Source: Chamaecrista fasciculata | Lineage: Eukaryota > Streptophyta > Magnoliopsida > Fabales > Fabaceae | Reading direction: 5' to 3' | Length of the DNA: 64,000 nucleotides | NCBI GenBank assembly: GCA_003254925.1 | Contig: QANZ01011405.1 | Coordinates: forward strand, 139,172 to 203,171 | Shown: piece after piece, positions 27,301 to 37,329 of the stretch | How positions within the stretch are numbered: position 1 is the stretch's first letter | Layout of the letters: every line of letters starts with the position of its first letter | Notes under the pieces: generated by a model | What the model saw: the letters and a program-made list of their open reading frames with translations, nothing else | Databases searched by the model: none | Told to the model about the DNA's origin: nothing | Translations under genes and position numbers: made by a program

Positions 27301-29918
27301 TTTACACTTTTGGTTATTTTCTAATCTTATAATTTTCCTTGTCATGAAAATGGTTCCAGGCTGTTTTCAGTTTCATTACCATGCAACTTCAGTTGTGTTC
27401 CGTCTTCTTCACATTCTCATTGGGAACTAGAACTCATTACTTTGGGCGTACTATACTTCATGGGGGTGCAAAAGTATGTTTTACTTTCTTAATTTCTCTT
27501 GGGGAAAATTGAACATATGTATGGTCAGTTATTTTGGGAAACTTACAAATGATTCTTTTTTATCACAGTACCGAGCAACTGGTAGAGGGTTTGTTGTCCG
27601 TCACATAAAGTTTGCTGAAAATTATAGACTATATTCCAGGAGTCACTTTGTCAAAGCGTGAGTAATATTTATTGTTTTATTTTTTGTTTGAGGCTGAAGA
27701 AAGTGGGAGCTTGATTGATGTTATTTATAATGTGCAACAGGCTTGAAGTAGGATTGCTTCTAATAGTTTACATTGCATATGGTTATACGAGGGGAGGTGC
27801 TGTTTCATTTGTTTTGCTAACCCTTAGCAGTTGGTTCCTTGTCATCTCCTGGCTTTTTGCTCCTTATATTTTCAATCCCTCTGGTTTTGAGTGGCAAAAG
27901 TAAGTCAATCTCTTAACAGTTGGTTCCTATTCGTTTTATCAAATAGAGATTTTTTATGTAGAGATATAATATCTCAAAAATTATGCTTTCATGTCTTATT
28001 CTAATCTCACTAGCTCAACAGGACTGTGGAGGATTTTGATGATTGGACCAGTTGGCTTCTTTACAAAGGAGGTGTGGGAGTAAAGGGAGATAATAGTTGG
28101 GAGTCTTGGTGGGATGAAGAACAGGTTCTCCTTTATTTTTCCACTTGATTATAGTCTGATTGAGGGGTTATATTGAATATCAATTTTTTAATACTGATTC
28201 CATGTTGCTCTATTGCAATGATAGAAGAATTCACATTTGTTTTGGTCTTAGTTTGCTTAACCCTGAGTTATCAGCTTTAATATATATTTTCTCTTTTTAA
28301 CAAAATTCAGTTAGTTCATAAAACTATACTAATCATGTCATCCTTGTTATTATTTGCTTGTATGCCATGCTATAATGCCCTTTTTGTTGTCATCTTTCTT
28401 GTTAATGTTTAATGATGATTACTCTCTCTGCAGATGCATATCCAAACTATGAGGGGACGTATTTTAGAGACAATTTTGAGTTTACGGTTTTTCCTATTTC
28501 AGTATGGTATTGTGTACAAGCTACATCTCACCGGAAAAGATACATCACTTGCGGTAGACTTCTCTTTCTCTGTTCATTAGATATTCACTTCATGTCAGTC
28601 CTAACCCCTAATAGTTAGTCTGACTTGAGGCGTAATTTTTATAAAAATTCTGTTACTGATTGTGATGTAGTTTCATAAAAAGGCTTGTGTAATGTTTTAA
28701 ATAAAACTAATCTGAAAATACCTTATTTATGGGTTCTGATGATTGGTTGTTTCCATAGGTTTATGGATTCTCCTGGGTTGTCTTGGTCGGCATTGTTTTA
28801 ATATTTAAGGTTTGAACTAGTTTCCCTACACTCATTCTTTTTTCGTTTCTTTCCGAGGTGCTTCATTATATTTTCTTTATGTGCTATCACTGTATCATGC
28901 CACCTATCTAGCTTTTTTCTTTTTCCCCTTCTCTTGGAGCTGTTTGTGTCATTATCCAGTGATTCTGATATATGATTGCCTTGCAGATCTTCACCTACAG
29001 CACAAAGAAATCGTCTGATTTTCAGCTAGTAATGCGATTTATTCAGGGAGTTGTGGCATTAGGACTTATTGCCGCTGTGTGCCTTGTTGTTGCCTTTACT
29101 AGTCTTTCAATAGCTGACCTTTTTGCTTGCATCCTTGCATATATTCCCACGGGATGGGCAATACTATCTGTAAGTTCAATTCTCACTTCATTGTCACATT
29201 CAGATGCATGACATGTGATATCTAGGTCCCAACTAATTCTTGTGTGTGAATTGAACCTTCCTTGGGCTAACGGCATGCAACTACTAACTAGAAAAAGGTG
29301 GTTTCAATATTTGGGCTTACGGTATCATCTGTGCTGTTGACATACTAGCTCTCTAAATCTCTTGATGCCTAATTGCCATTGCTATAACTCTTTGGTGCAT
29401 TCTACCATTGCAAATGAGGCATCAGAATTATTACATGTAACCTGACTTGTTATATAGAGGCAGACATGTTCTTAGTTTTGGTGTAGTTATTTATTGTCCC
29501 TCTCTGGATACAAATAAAATTAGTTTTATTTTCTCACTAGTAATTTGGTCATCATTTTGACTCATTCGAAACACTGAAAATATTGGACAAAAATTCAGAA
29601 TGCTGCTACTTCTCACGAGGAAGGAAGCTTCTTTTAACATCTCTGAAATTTTCCTTTTCTTCCCTTCACTTGCAGCTGGCAATTACATGGAGGAGGGTAG
29701 TTTGGAGTCTTGGGTTGTGGAGTTCAGTGCGTGAATTTGCTAGAATGTATGATGCTGGGATGGGTGTGATTATATTCGCGCCGATAGCGTTTTTATCTTG
29801 GTTCCCCTTCGTCTCCACTTTTCAATCTCGCCTTCTCTTCAATCAAGCCTTCAGCCGTGGTTTGGAAATTTCAATCATCCTTGCTGGAAATAAAGCTAAT
29901 GTTGAGGCTCAACTCTAA
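942..29918 (+). CDS. CALS10: Callose synthase 10 (1,3-beta-glucan synthase, GSL8 type), 51 exons, complete
   Basis: Makes callose (1,3-beta-glucan) from UDP-glucose at the plasma membrane and cell plate; GSL8/CALS10 is known in Arabidopsis for cytokinesis, plasmodesmata and stomatal patterning. My exons, in phase throughout: 942-1149, 2815-2912, 3041-3204, 3866-3989, 4284-4394, 4583-4708, 5324-5413, 6892-6989, 7079-7196, 7949-8074, 9239-9315, 9387-9465, 10041-10133, 10231-10333, 10412-10535, 10612-10801, 10896-10948, 11237-11297, 11454-11535, 12348-12397, 12687-12773, 13666-13751, 14197-14224, 14793-14890, 15027-15108, 15195-15355, 16266-16386, 17825-17922, 18011-18101, 18200-18360, 18449-18558, 20507-20641, 20855-20923, 21030-21198, 21809-21926, 22658-22777, 23236-23351, 23453-23536, 25135-25247, 25939-25991, 26083-26259, 26350-26397, 27119-27277, 27360-27473, 27569-27657, 27741-27899, 28022-28124, 28434-28553, 28759-28809, 28987-29169, 29676-29918. 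Sum 5721 nt, 1906 residues, close to Arabidopsis GSL8 (about 1904). N-terminal Vta1-like and FKS1-type domains occupy about residues 1-470, then a membrane block, a large cytosolic GT48 loop (about 790-1480) and C-terminal membrane segments. The RXTG motif (RATG, about residues 1593-1596) is intact. All introns are GT-AG except one GC-AG after exon 18; intron 8 has an unusual GTCACT donor. Confidence 0.96.
2059..2082. repeat. (AT)n microsatellite in CALS10 intron 1
   Basis: Uninterrupted alternating TA/AT of about 22-24 bases inside the 1.66-kb first intron. The rest of that intron (1150-2814) is AT-rich with no other structure that I can support. Confidence 0.8.
5760..6080. repeat. Dispersed repeat copy A in CALS10 intron 7
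   Basis: A stretch in the 1.48-kb intron 7 that shares a conserved tail with intron 27: around 6013-6045 it reads AAACACTTTTGTATTCTACT and continues CCATCTAAAGATATCAC; the related run in intron 27 (17333-17370) differs at only a few positions, in the same orientation. This suggests two old copies of one dispersed element, possibly the 3' part of a LINE, but I cannot name the family. Confidence 0.35.
6188..6505. repeat. Diverged 159-bp tandem duplication in CALS10 intron 7
   Basis: Two head-to-tail units begin at 6188 and 6347, both opening TTGATGA(G/A)AC(C/T)CAAGTGAC and continuing through a shared GAGGG(C/A)AGAACCAAGG(C/A)ACTT block and a later (G/T)GGGACTTTGGCATCCCA / GGAACTTAGGCATTGCA block. 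The units differ by many substitutions and small indels, so the duplication is old or is part of a repeat that was already duplicated. Noncoding. Confidence 0.6.
11298..11453 (+). other. GC-AG intron (intron 18 of CALS10)
   Basis: Exon 17 ends AG and exon 18 (11237-11297) restores a readable reading frame that continues into exon 19 only if the donor is CAG|GCAAGC, a classic strong GC donor, with acceptor TTGCAG at 11448-11453. The protein across the join reads FLQ then IKPLV, as expected for the family. No GT in phase lies nearby. It is the only non-GT donor among the 50 introns. Confidence 0.85.
13042..13546. mobile_element. Degenerate Mutator-like fold-back MITE in CALS10 intron 21
   Basis: About 505 bp. 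The first ~110 bases (TTTTGGTCCTTCACATATTT onward, including two further TTAGTCCCTCC-like motifs) match the reverse complement of the last ~130 bases (AGAGACTAAAATGAGA and upstream). The flanks carry ATGCTCTTT (13033-13041) and ATGCTCTTG (13547-13555), 8 of 9 matching, the size expected for a Mutator-like target duplication. The interior contains loosely repeated GATGNNNTGNNATTA units. Noncoding. Confidence 0.6.
16447..16493. repeat. (CT)n microsatellite in CALS10 intron 27
   Basis: About 23 uninterrupted CT units, starting 60 bp downstream of the exon 27 donor. Confidence 0.95.
17105..17400. repeat. Dispersed repeat copy B in CALS10 intron 27
   Basis: Part of the 1.44-kb intron 27. Shares the conserved tail described for the intron 7 copy (here 17333-17370). 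Upstream it starts with an A/T-rich AAAGATGAAAAGATTTTATTGA run, resembling an antisense poly(A)-proximal end of a retroposon. It encodes no intact protein and its family is unknown to me. Confidence 0.35.
18559..20506. other. Long CALS10 intron 31, probable repeat remnants
   Basis: This is the longest intron (1948 bp). From about 18730 to 20350 the base composition and the density of stop codons suggest relics of inserted DNA, but I found no terminal repeats, target duplication or recognisable protein. Called only as an expanded intron. Confidence 0.3.
21302..21396. repeat. (ATT)n-(ATC)n compound microsatellite in CALS10 intron 34
   Basis: About 26 ATT units followed directly by five ATC units. 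It lies about 100 bp downstream of the exon 34 donor. The switch at one end from ATT to ATC is consistent with a point change spreading by slippage. Confidence 0.97.
23537..25134. other. Long CALS10 intron 38, probable repeat remnants
   Basis: A 1.6-kb intron with no coding exon of the family missing on either side. The phrase ACATTTCCCCTCAAATTGAAG near 23805 resembles dispersed plant repeats, and 24590-24830 has a denser, less AT-rich composition. No boundaries or family can be supported. Confidence 0.25.
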
Positions 29919-31331
29919 TTTCATTTGGTCTTCATTGGGTTTATGATCTGTAGGATAATGTAATTTGAGATGTATATTATTTTGTAGTATGCTACTTATC
30001 CTAGGAAAGAAAGCAAAGAGAAATTTTCAGAAGGTTTGTTTGTATCAGTTTTTCTTGATTTCTTTGGTGTGTAGTGTGTACTCGAAATCCTTTGATTAGC
30101 CCCTTGTCATGTCATTGTAGATGAAGATGATCGAGATAAAAAAAAGACTTCGACTTGTAACTAATTTCCGTGTGTCGTTTTCGTGGCTGCCGTAGAATAG
30201 ACTGATCCAGTGATTCTGTCTCATCAAATTAACTTCATTTTTTATCGCTTCGATTTGTAAAAAACATTTTATTTATTTATTTAATTTTATTTTTAAAAGA
30301 GGGCCGGACTTGTCTATCTGAATTGACTTGAGCTCTGCTCTAACAAGAATACAAGATATCTCAATTTTTTTTTGTTGTTCAGTCTACTAGACATTTGGTT
30401 TGTGGCACGTCAGTAGTGTGCGTTTGTTATTGTGTATATATATATATATATATATAGTAAACCAACCTTTTAATTTTTAGGTTAATTGGTGTTTTTCTTT
30501 TCAAATGTTTGATTTAGTTTTTGAAATTTCGAAATTTGTTGTAAGTTAGTACTTTCACATCTAATCTAGTTGTGTATAACTCAACCTTGGAGTGATTGAA
30601 TTAGAAGTTATGAATTCTAATAAATTATATTAAATATTTTAAGAATTTAAAGATTAAAATAATGGTGCCAACATAATTCAAGAGTTATATTATATTAATA
30701 GCTTACTCAGTTTCTCTCTCTACATATATGTACTGTTATCTTATTAGAACGTGTAAAAACATAAGTTCATTAACAACACATGGTCATATAAATTGTAGGA
30801 AAATAAGAGTTTTAGTATCAGTTGCTAGAATTGAAGCCAGGGAAGATGGGACTCGGGGTATTATTAGTTTACTACCTTATATAATGTTATATATCATGCC
30901 AAAGATTTCTTTAGCAGTCAATTTATGAACCAAACTGTTATCAACATATTGGTATGTGGATTTTGCAAAATATATAGTACTTGCACACTTTTTTTTTGGC
31001 CAAAGCATTTGCTCACTTAACATTGGGGAATATATGGTTTTAAGTTGCAGAGAAGCTATTAGTTTTTATTAAAATGATCAAGTACTCCACTTTATGTACT
31101 AATTAATAATAATATGCTTTGTGTTCATTGGAATGGACAAATGGCTTTGGTGGAAAAGCTATATAGGATAGAAGCTAATTTTCAGTAACTTTAAGGGTAT
31201 CTTAGGTAAGAATTTTAAAACAACTTAATAATTTAATCATGATAGATTTCTCACTTTGATTCTAAAAAGAGAGAATTTTAATATTTATAATCACCGAAAG
31301 ATATAATTACAACTAATTTATTTTTTTATTA
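29919..31331. other. CALS10 3' flank and AT-rich intergenic DNA
   Basis: Follows the CALS10 TAA. The first ~200 bases probably hold the 3' untranslated region. A (TA)n run sits at about 30435-30456. No gene or transposon boundary was recognised before the LINE target duplication at 31332. Confidence 0.5.
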
Positions 31332-31890
31332 GTATATTAATTTAAATACAAGGCGATGCTAATCACATGTGGAATACAATGGCTAAAAGTTTAGGTTGGT
31401 TGTGGCTAAAACTTTGGGTATCTAACGAGGTGTTGGGCCTAAAGGAAAATAATCATGGTGGTGGGATGCAAGCATACAAGATAAGGTTCAGGTCAAGCAT
31501 AAATGTTTTAAAGAATTACAAGCTACAAGAAATAGTGAAAGTTGGGAGAATTATAAGACAACTAAGAAAGATGTTAAGAAGATAGTGGCAGAGGCAAGAA
31601 ACTAAGCTTATGAAGGGTTTTACCAGGCTCTCAGGACTAAAGATGGAGAGAGAAAAGTCTTCAAACTTGCTAAGAGTAGAGAGCGTAAGACAAGAGATAT
31701 CGATCAAGTGAAATGCATCAAGGATGAGGAGGGTAAAATTTTGGTTAATGATCATGACACTCAAGATAGATGGAAGGACTATTTTCACAAACTCTTCAAT
31801 GAGGGATAGACAACTGGTTACAATTCAGAAGGAATAAGTAATGAGGAGGACATCAACTACAGCTTTTATCGCAAAATTCAAGAAGAGGAA

Positions 31891-34642
31891 GTGGTACAAG
31901 CCCTGAGAAGAATGGATAACAGGAAAGCAATTGGACCGGATAATCTACCAATTGAGGTGTGGAAAAGTTTAGGAAGCAAGGGGGTGAGTTGGTTAACCAA
32001 ACTTTTCAATGTGATTTTGCATTCCAAGAAGGATGAATGGAGGAAGAGTACCCTTATTCCTGTGTATAAAAACAAGGGAGATATACAAAACTGCGGGAAC
32101 TACAGGGGGATCAAACTCATGAGCCATACTATGAAATTATGGGAGAAGATTATTGAAAGGAGACTGAGGGCTAAGACACGAATTTCTGAGAATCAATTTG
32201 ATTTCATATATGCCACGAAGGTCTACCACAAAAGTCATATACTTACTGAGAAGATTGATGGAAAGATATCAGAGCGCTCATAAGGATCTTTACATGGTTT
32301 TCATCGATTTAGAAAAGGCTTATGCTAGAGTACCAAGGGATGTTTTATGGAAGGCTTTGGAGAAGAAAAGAGTTCGTGTGGCTTATATCCGGGCGATTCA
32401 AGACATGTATAACGGGGTCACAACTTCTGTGAGAGCACAGAGTGGAGCAATGAGGGATTTTCCCATTACCATAGGACTTCATCAAGGCTCTGCTCTGAGC
32501 CCGTACCTCTTTAATGTGGTATTGGATGTGCTCATTGAACATATACAAGAGGCGGCACCAAGGTGCATGCTTTTTGCTGATGACATTGTTTTGGTCGAAG
32601 ACTCCAAAGGCAAAGTCAATGCAACATTAGAGAGGTGGAGACAAGCTCTAGAGACTTATGGTTTTCGTATCAGTAGAAGTAAGACAGAGTTTATGACGTG
32701 TAAGTTCAGTGCATTTTAAGGCTTTATTCATGTTTTATTTGTTAATGAAGCTTAATAAGTGAGTATTTTGTGTTTTATTAGTTGTAGATGTTTAGTTTTT
32801 AGTCTTAAGATTTTATTTGTTTTGTTTTGTTTATTTTCGTTTTATGTTGTTCAAGTTAACCAATGATTTCGAGCACTCATTTTATTGAGTTTTTAATGTT
32901 TCAAGACCTTGAATTGAAGCTTAAAATGTCTAGAAGATGTTGAGAGGTCCGCGGTTCTCCATATGAAGCGAATCGGAGCCGAAACGAAGATTTTTGTGTT
33001 GCTGATTTTTCTGAAAGGAGGATTCGTGTCGCGGACAGTGTTTTCGCATTTTTAGGGCAGATTCGTGTCATTTTGAAAGGAGGACCATTTTGGAGGCTGC
33101 AGAACAACCCTAGAGCTTGAGTAGTGTGCGAAATTGCTTGGAAAGCTTGGATTCTTGCTGGGGAAGCACTAATTTTGGTGGATTTGAGTCTTGAAAGTGA
33201 AGATTGGGGGCTTCTCTCTTAGGGTTCTTCCTCTTTTCTTCTCTTTTCTTCTTTTTGGATTAACCATGATTGTTGATTTCTTTTGTTTTAGAATGATAGG
33301 CTAAACTTTATAGTTCTCTAGGATTAGAACTTCTTAGCAATGTAGATTTACCGATTGATTACTTTGATTATGGATGTTATTGATGTTAAAGTTCAATTAA
33401 TGAGTATTATGATTTCTCCTTCTTTGTGTGGCCACCAATGTTGGGGATTCTTATGAATTGCTTCGATTTATGCTTGAAAGAGATTAATTGAAGTTAGGTC
33501 TTGCATTAATTGCCTCTAGATTTCATTTTCTAATGGAATTTGTAAATAGAATAGAGATATACCTATTAGCCTAGGGGAATCCAATTGAACTTGAACTTAA
33601 TGCATTGATATAGTTGGTTCACCATAGAAATATAGGTGAATTAATTAAATTCAATAGGCTTATAATTGACTGAAAGGTAATTATAGGTGATTAAAAATTC
33701 AGGGTTAGTTTTGCAATTATCGTAAGTCCATAATCAAAGTAGTTAATTAGTTAGTGAAATGCTAAGTAGGGACAATCCTAGGGAAGTATTTTACACTTGA
33801 TTTCTATGAAGTTTTTCGGTGATCAATTTGGAACCTGTTTATTGCATTTCAGTTTTATTCAGTTGAAACTTTTTTCGGTATTTGTTGCTTAGCTTAAATG
33901 AACCGCTATAGCCTGTGTTTAGAGTGAATTTGCAAGTAATTTCTCGGTGGGACGATACCTGATGCTCAAGCTTTTATATTACTTCGGTAGTGTACGCTTG
34001 CACTTGGGTTTTATAAATTTAAAACGTGCTTTAAAAAGAAAGAACCCAACAACAGAGAAGGGGATCCTACAGATGTTGCGAAACCTTAGAAATCATCAGT
34101 TACAAGAAGTCACGAGCTTTAAATATTTGGGAACGATATTGCAGAGCATAGGGGAAATAGAAGAGGATGTTAATCACATGATTCAGGCAGGGTGGATGAA
34201 ATGGAGAAAGGTCTCGGGGGTTATCTGTGATAGAAAAATGCTGCTTAAACTAAAAGGAAAATTTTACCGCATGACAATAAGACCAGCTCTATTGTATGGT
34301 ACTGAATGTTGGGCGATAAAAGGGCTGCACGAGCAGAAATTCAACGTGACTGAAATGAGAATGCTTCGTTGGAGGTGTGGTTATACTATTATGGATAAGA
34401 TCAGGAATGAGGTATTCAGAGAGGAGGTTGATGTGGCACCTATTATTGAGAAATTGGTCGAAACACGCCTTAGGTGGTTCGGGCATTTGCAAAGAAGACC
34501 TTTAGAGGCATCGGTTCGCAGAGTTGATCAAATGGTAGAAAATTCTATAATCCGGGGAAGGGGAATACCTAAGAAAACTATTCAAGAAACTATCCGAAAC
34601 TATCTATCAATAACTTTACGGTACAAAGATAAAACATTTTAG
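31891..34642 (+). pseudogene. Broken reverse-transcriptase ORF of the RTE-type LINE
   Basis: Three pieces of one former ORF: 31891 to about 32210 (frame 1; fingers region with KAIGPDNLP and NYRGIKL), about 32200-32712 (frame 2; [26 protein letters not shown]), and 34026-34642 (frame 2; SFKYLGT to the stop). The first junction is a frameshift; the second is an insertion whose removal (1317 bp, a multiple of three) keeps the frame open. The expected KAYDRVP reads KAYARVP. It cannot make a working enzyme. Confidence 0.9.
32713..34025. mobile_element. 1.3-kb insertion inside the LINE (solo-LTR-like)
   Basis: Inserted within the LINE ORF. GTGC occurs on both sides (32709-32712 and 34026-34029); one base further out differs, so the duplication may be 5 bp with one change. 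The insert has no long ORF. Its 3' part (GGGACGATACCTGATGCTCA, then GTGTACGCTTGCACTTGGGT) resembles, from memory, LTR ends of plant Ty3-type elements just before the primer-binding site, but clear TG..CA ends and a primer-binding site were not found. A solo LTR is the best guess. Confidence 0.5.
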
Positions 34643-34715
34643 CGTCACTTGATCCATATAGCCGACCCCACCTAGTGGGAAAAGGCTTTGGTTGTTGTTG
34701 TATATCAATTTAAAT

Positions 34716-35233
34716 TTTATTTTTTATCATCAATTATTAAATAAAATATCAACAAAATTTAAAATTAAATTAGTTTTATTATTAAATTTCAATTAGTATC
34801 TATAAAAAATTAATTGTAATTATATTTTTATAGATTAAATTTTATAATTTCATTTTTTTAAAAAAAATAATTAATAGATAACGATTTTCTTCACAACTAA
34901 TCATCCAAGTTTTTCATGACTTGAGTCAAAGAGACAACCGATGCTTCGTTTAGTTTAGTTTAGTTTTCTTTTTTTAAATGTAAAATAAATAAATAAATCA
35001 ATGAATAATTAAAATCAGTAATTTAGGCGCGCCTGTACGCGGGAAACACTAAAAACGGTTTTCAATTAATGGTAGTGACGTGGCCCTCTGCCTCATTTCG
35101 TTTCCTTGTTTTGCTCACGCGTCACTCTCTCTCTCTTCACACGTATATATATGTAGAAATTCCTCAATTCCTTCTTTCTCGCTCTCTCTCATCTCTTCCG
35201 ATCCCAGAATTCGAAGCTCTGCGATTCTCATCC
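34716..35233 (+). promoter_or_regulatory. Promoter and leader of the NOI gene
   Basis: AT-rich to about 35020, then a compact promoter. Visible sites: an E2F-type GCGGGAAA (35039-35046), an ABRE/TGA-like TGACGTGGC (35076-35084), and a TATA box TATATATAT at 35144-35152. The leader between about 35175 and the ATG at 35234 is CT-rich (CTCGCTCTCTCTCATCTCTT), usual in plants. No gene in the AT-rich part. Confidence 0.6.
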
Positions 35234-37329
35234 ATGGCTTCGGTAAAATTCTTCAATTCTCTCTTCATTTTGATTTTATTTTTGTACATGTAAGTTCATG
35301 ATCGTCCAGGCTGAATTCTGTTTGTTGTTGCCAAAATAATGCGTAAGCGGAATTCGCATGTTAACTTTCCATATTCCTAGACATAGGTTGATCCATTGTA
35401 GGTGATCGATGGAATAATGAATTTCTTTTATATATTCGAATCCTTCGAAATTAATGGAGGTGCCTTGGGGCGGTTTGGGGAGAATTGATTTGCCGTCGAA
35501 AATGATTATTGTGGCAATTTGGTTCTTCATTTCAATAGCTCGAGGGTTTGCTTTTATTTTATTATTTTTTTTTGCTTGTTTTTTGAAATTAATGTTTGAA
35601 CATTATAGAGACGTGGTTTTTGCTTATCTTTTGAAATCATTATTGAAACTCTATATTTAAAAAGAAATTCTGCATGCTGAAAGTTACGAAAGGATGCCTA
35701 ATTTTTGTGAAAGAACTGATAGCTTCAAGTTTGATTATTCTTTCACACTCATGATTTTTGTATTGATTCTTGTACTTGCTGAATTTTCTTGTCACATCGA
35801 GTAGCATCTAATTCACATGAGATCTAAAAAGTGTGAGGTTTATTTATTGGGTTGAAAATTTTGTTCTGATTTGGTTTCGATTACACAGGGACTTAAAAAT
35901 GTTATTGGAAATAATAGACATTATATTCCAAGCTAGTTTGCTCCTGGTCTTAAAATCTTATTATTATAATTCCAGATTGAACCTATTGCTTCCATTCCCA
36001 TGTTTCAACTCTTAAAAAACATGATTTATGGGTTTTTGGGACAACAATCAAAGTCAATGAAATTGAAATTGAACTGATTCATGAAAACCATGAAATTAAT
36101 TAATTACAAGTTTTCGGAAGCTAGTTCAGCTTTAGTTATTAGTTGGTCAATCTGGACGAAACCAATTTTTATACATGTATGTGATTGTTTTTTGTTCCTT
36201 GGAGGAGGGCTAGCAATATCATTGTATTTTCTCCTTCAATTCATTCTGATGTTTTGTTTATAGGGTTGAACAATTATTAGTTTAGCAAATGTTCCAAGTT
36301 ATATACATATAAGGTTGAGATATTACTGAGGTTGATCGTCAGCTTTATAATTTATGAAGTTGTGACAAGTTTTGCACAATAAATCTTTAGAACTAGCTAA
36401 TGCATTTTGTGCTCTTTGTTCAACTTTTACTTCCTTTGTCAGGATAAAGGTCGGCCATTGCCAAAATTTGGAGAATGGGACGTGAACAACCCTGCCACAT
36501 CAGAAGGATTCACTGTAATATTTAATAAGGCTAGAGATGAGAAGAAGACCAACAACGGTGCTGCAGTGAACTTGAAAACCCCACGAAAACCTGATCCTGA
36601 ATTCAACAATGAGAGTTATGCCAAACATAAGAAGGTAAACACATGGAAAGTTGAGTCTCCATCTAATGTTTAGGCTAAAATGCAGAGAACTCTCTAAATT
36701 TTTAGTCATTATGCAAAAACTTCTTTAACTTTGAAAATGACAAAACACTCCTTAAACTTTTGATTTTGTGTAAATAATCTTTTTTGTTAAAATTTTTCAT
36801 TAAAAAATTCAAGTTTCTTTGTAATTTTATGATTATTAGTGTATTTTTACATTGATCTAAATTAAAAATCAATTTCTGTTGTAATTAATAATAGTAAAAT
36901 AAAAATATGATTTTTTTTGTAACAAATACTTACACAAAATTAGAAGTTTAAGAAGTTTTTTACAAAGTGATTTAATGTTTAATCAAAGAGGTTAGACTAT
37001 AATGTAAAGTTTGTTTTAGGGCATGGATGCAATGGGTCATGAGCCAATAATATTATGACAAATAGAAGGGTTAGTTGTATTTAACTAGTGCTGTGACTCC
37101 ATATACAATTTTGATGGGTTAAAAAACTATTTTTTTTCTTTTATTTTTCAACATTAAATTACATAACCCTTCTATGTGTCATAATCGTATTGGCTTATAA
37201 TTCATTGCATGTCATGCTCCTAAAACAAACTTTGTAAGATAGATTAACCCTTAATCAAGATGCCTATGAGCTTATTTAATTTCTGAGTTGTGAATGCAGA
37301 AGAAGTGGCTGTGCTGCGTTCGAGTCTAG
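35234..37329 (+). CDS. NOI / RIN4-like small protein, 3 exons, complete
   Basis: Exons: 35234-35242 (MAS), 36443-36634, 37300-37329; about 76 residues. Exon 2 begins DKGRPLPKFGEWDVNNP, the nitrate-induced (NOI) domain, including the PKFGEW core that AvrRpt2 cleaves in RIN4 and NOI proteins, followed by EGFTVIFNKARDEKK. The last exon gives KKWLCCVRV, a C-terminal basic-plus-double-cysteine tail typical of lipidated NOI proteins, so membrane attachment by cysteine acylation is likely. NOI proteins bind partners such as exocyst EXO70 subunits and act in immunity and secretion; the exact role here is inferred. The nearest relative by context is Arabidopsis At3g48450. Introns are large (1.2 kb and 0.67 kb) for such a small ORF; the second holds fold-back DNA. 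Confidence 0.93.
36672..37262. repeat. Two adjoining inverted repeats filling NOI intron 2
   Basis: First hairpin: about 36672-36785 (GGCTAAAATGCAGAGAACTC ... TTTTGATTTTGTGTAAATAA) pairs loosely with about 36920-37020. Second hairpin: about 36998-37095 (AAGTTTGTTTTAGGGCATGG, ATTATGACA, AGAAGGGTTA) pairs with about 37150-37250 (TAACCCTTCT, TGTCATAAT, AAAACAAACTTTG). The segment near 36998-37020 is shared by both. This looks like one or two decayed MITEs, one nested at the end of the other. Confidence 0.55.

Larger units (their letters stand above)
31348..34699 (+). mobile_element. 5'-truncated RTE-type LINE retrotransposon, dead, with nested insertion
   Basis: A non-LTR element flanked by a 16-bp target duplication with one mismatch (31332-31347 and 34700-34715, pattern GTATAT(T/C)AATTTAAAT). 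It begins inside the region between endonuclease and reverse transcriptase (GDANHMWNTMAK), continues through a linker (DIDQVKCIKDEEGK), the reverse transcriptase core with an intact FADD box at about 32570, and the C-terminal part (FKYLGTILQ, MLRW). The 3' end has the typical plant-RTE tail: CATAGCCGACCCCACCTAGT followed by GTTGTTGTTG. One frameshift lies near 32200-32216, stops occur at 31585 and near 31807, and a 1317-bp insertion breaks the C-terminal part. The endonuclease is missing. Confidence 0.93.

Noticed and set aside
35073-35301. Overlapping 73-74-codon frames around the NOI start
   Set aside because: They run through promoter and leader sequence; the NOI exon 1 in its own frame explains the coding signal.
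942-37329. CALS10 and NOI as an immune callose pair
   Set aside because: RIN4/NOI proteins act in immunity and callose is an immune output, but pathogen callose is mainly made by GSL5, and adjacency alone is no evidence of shared function.
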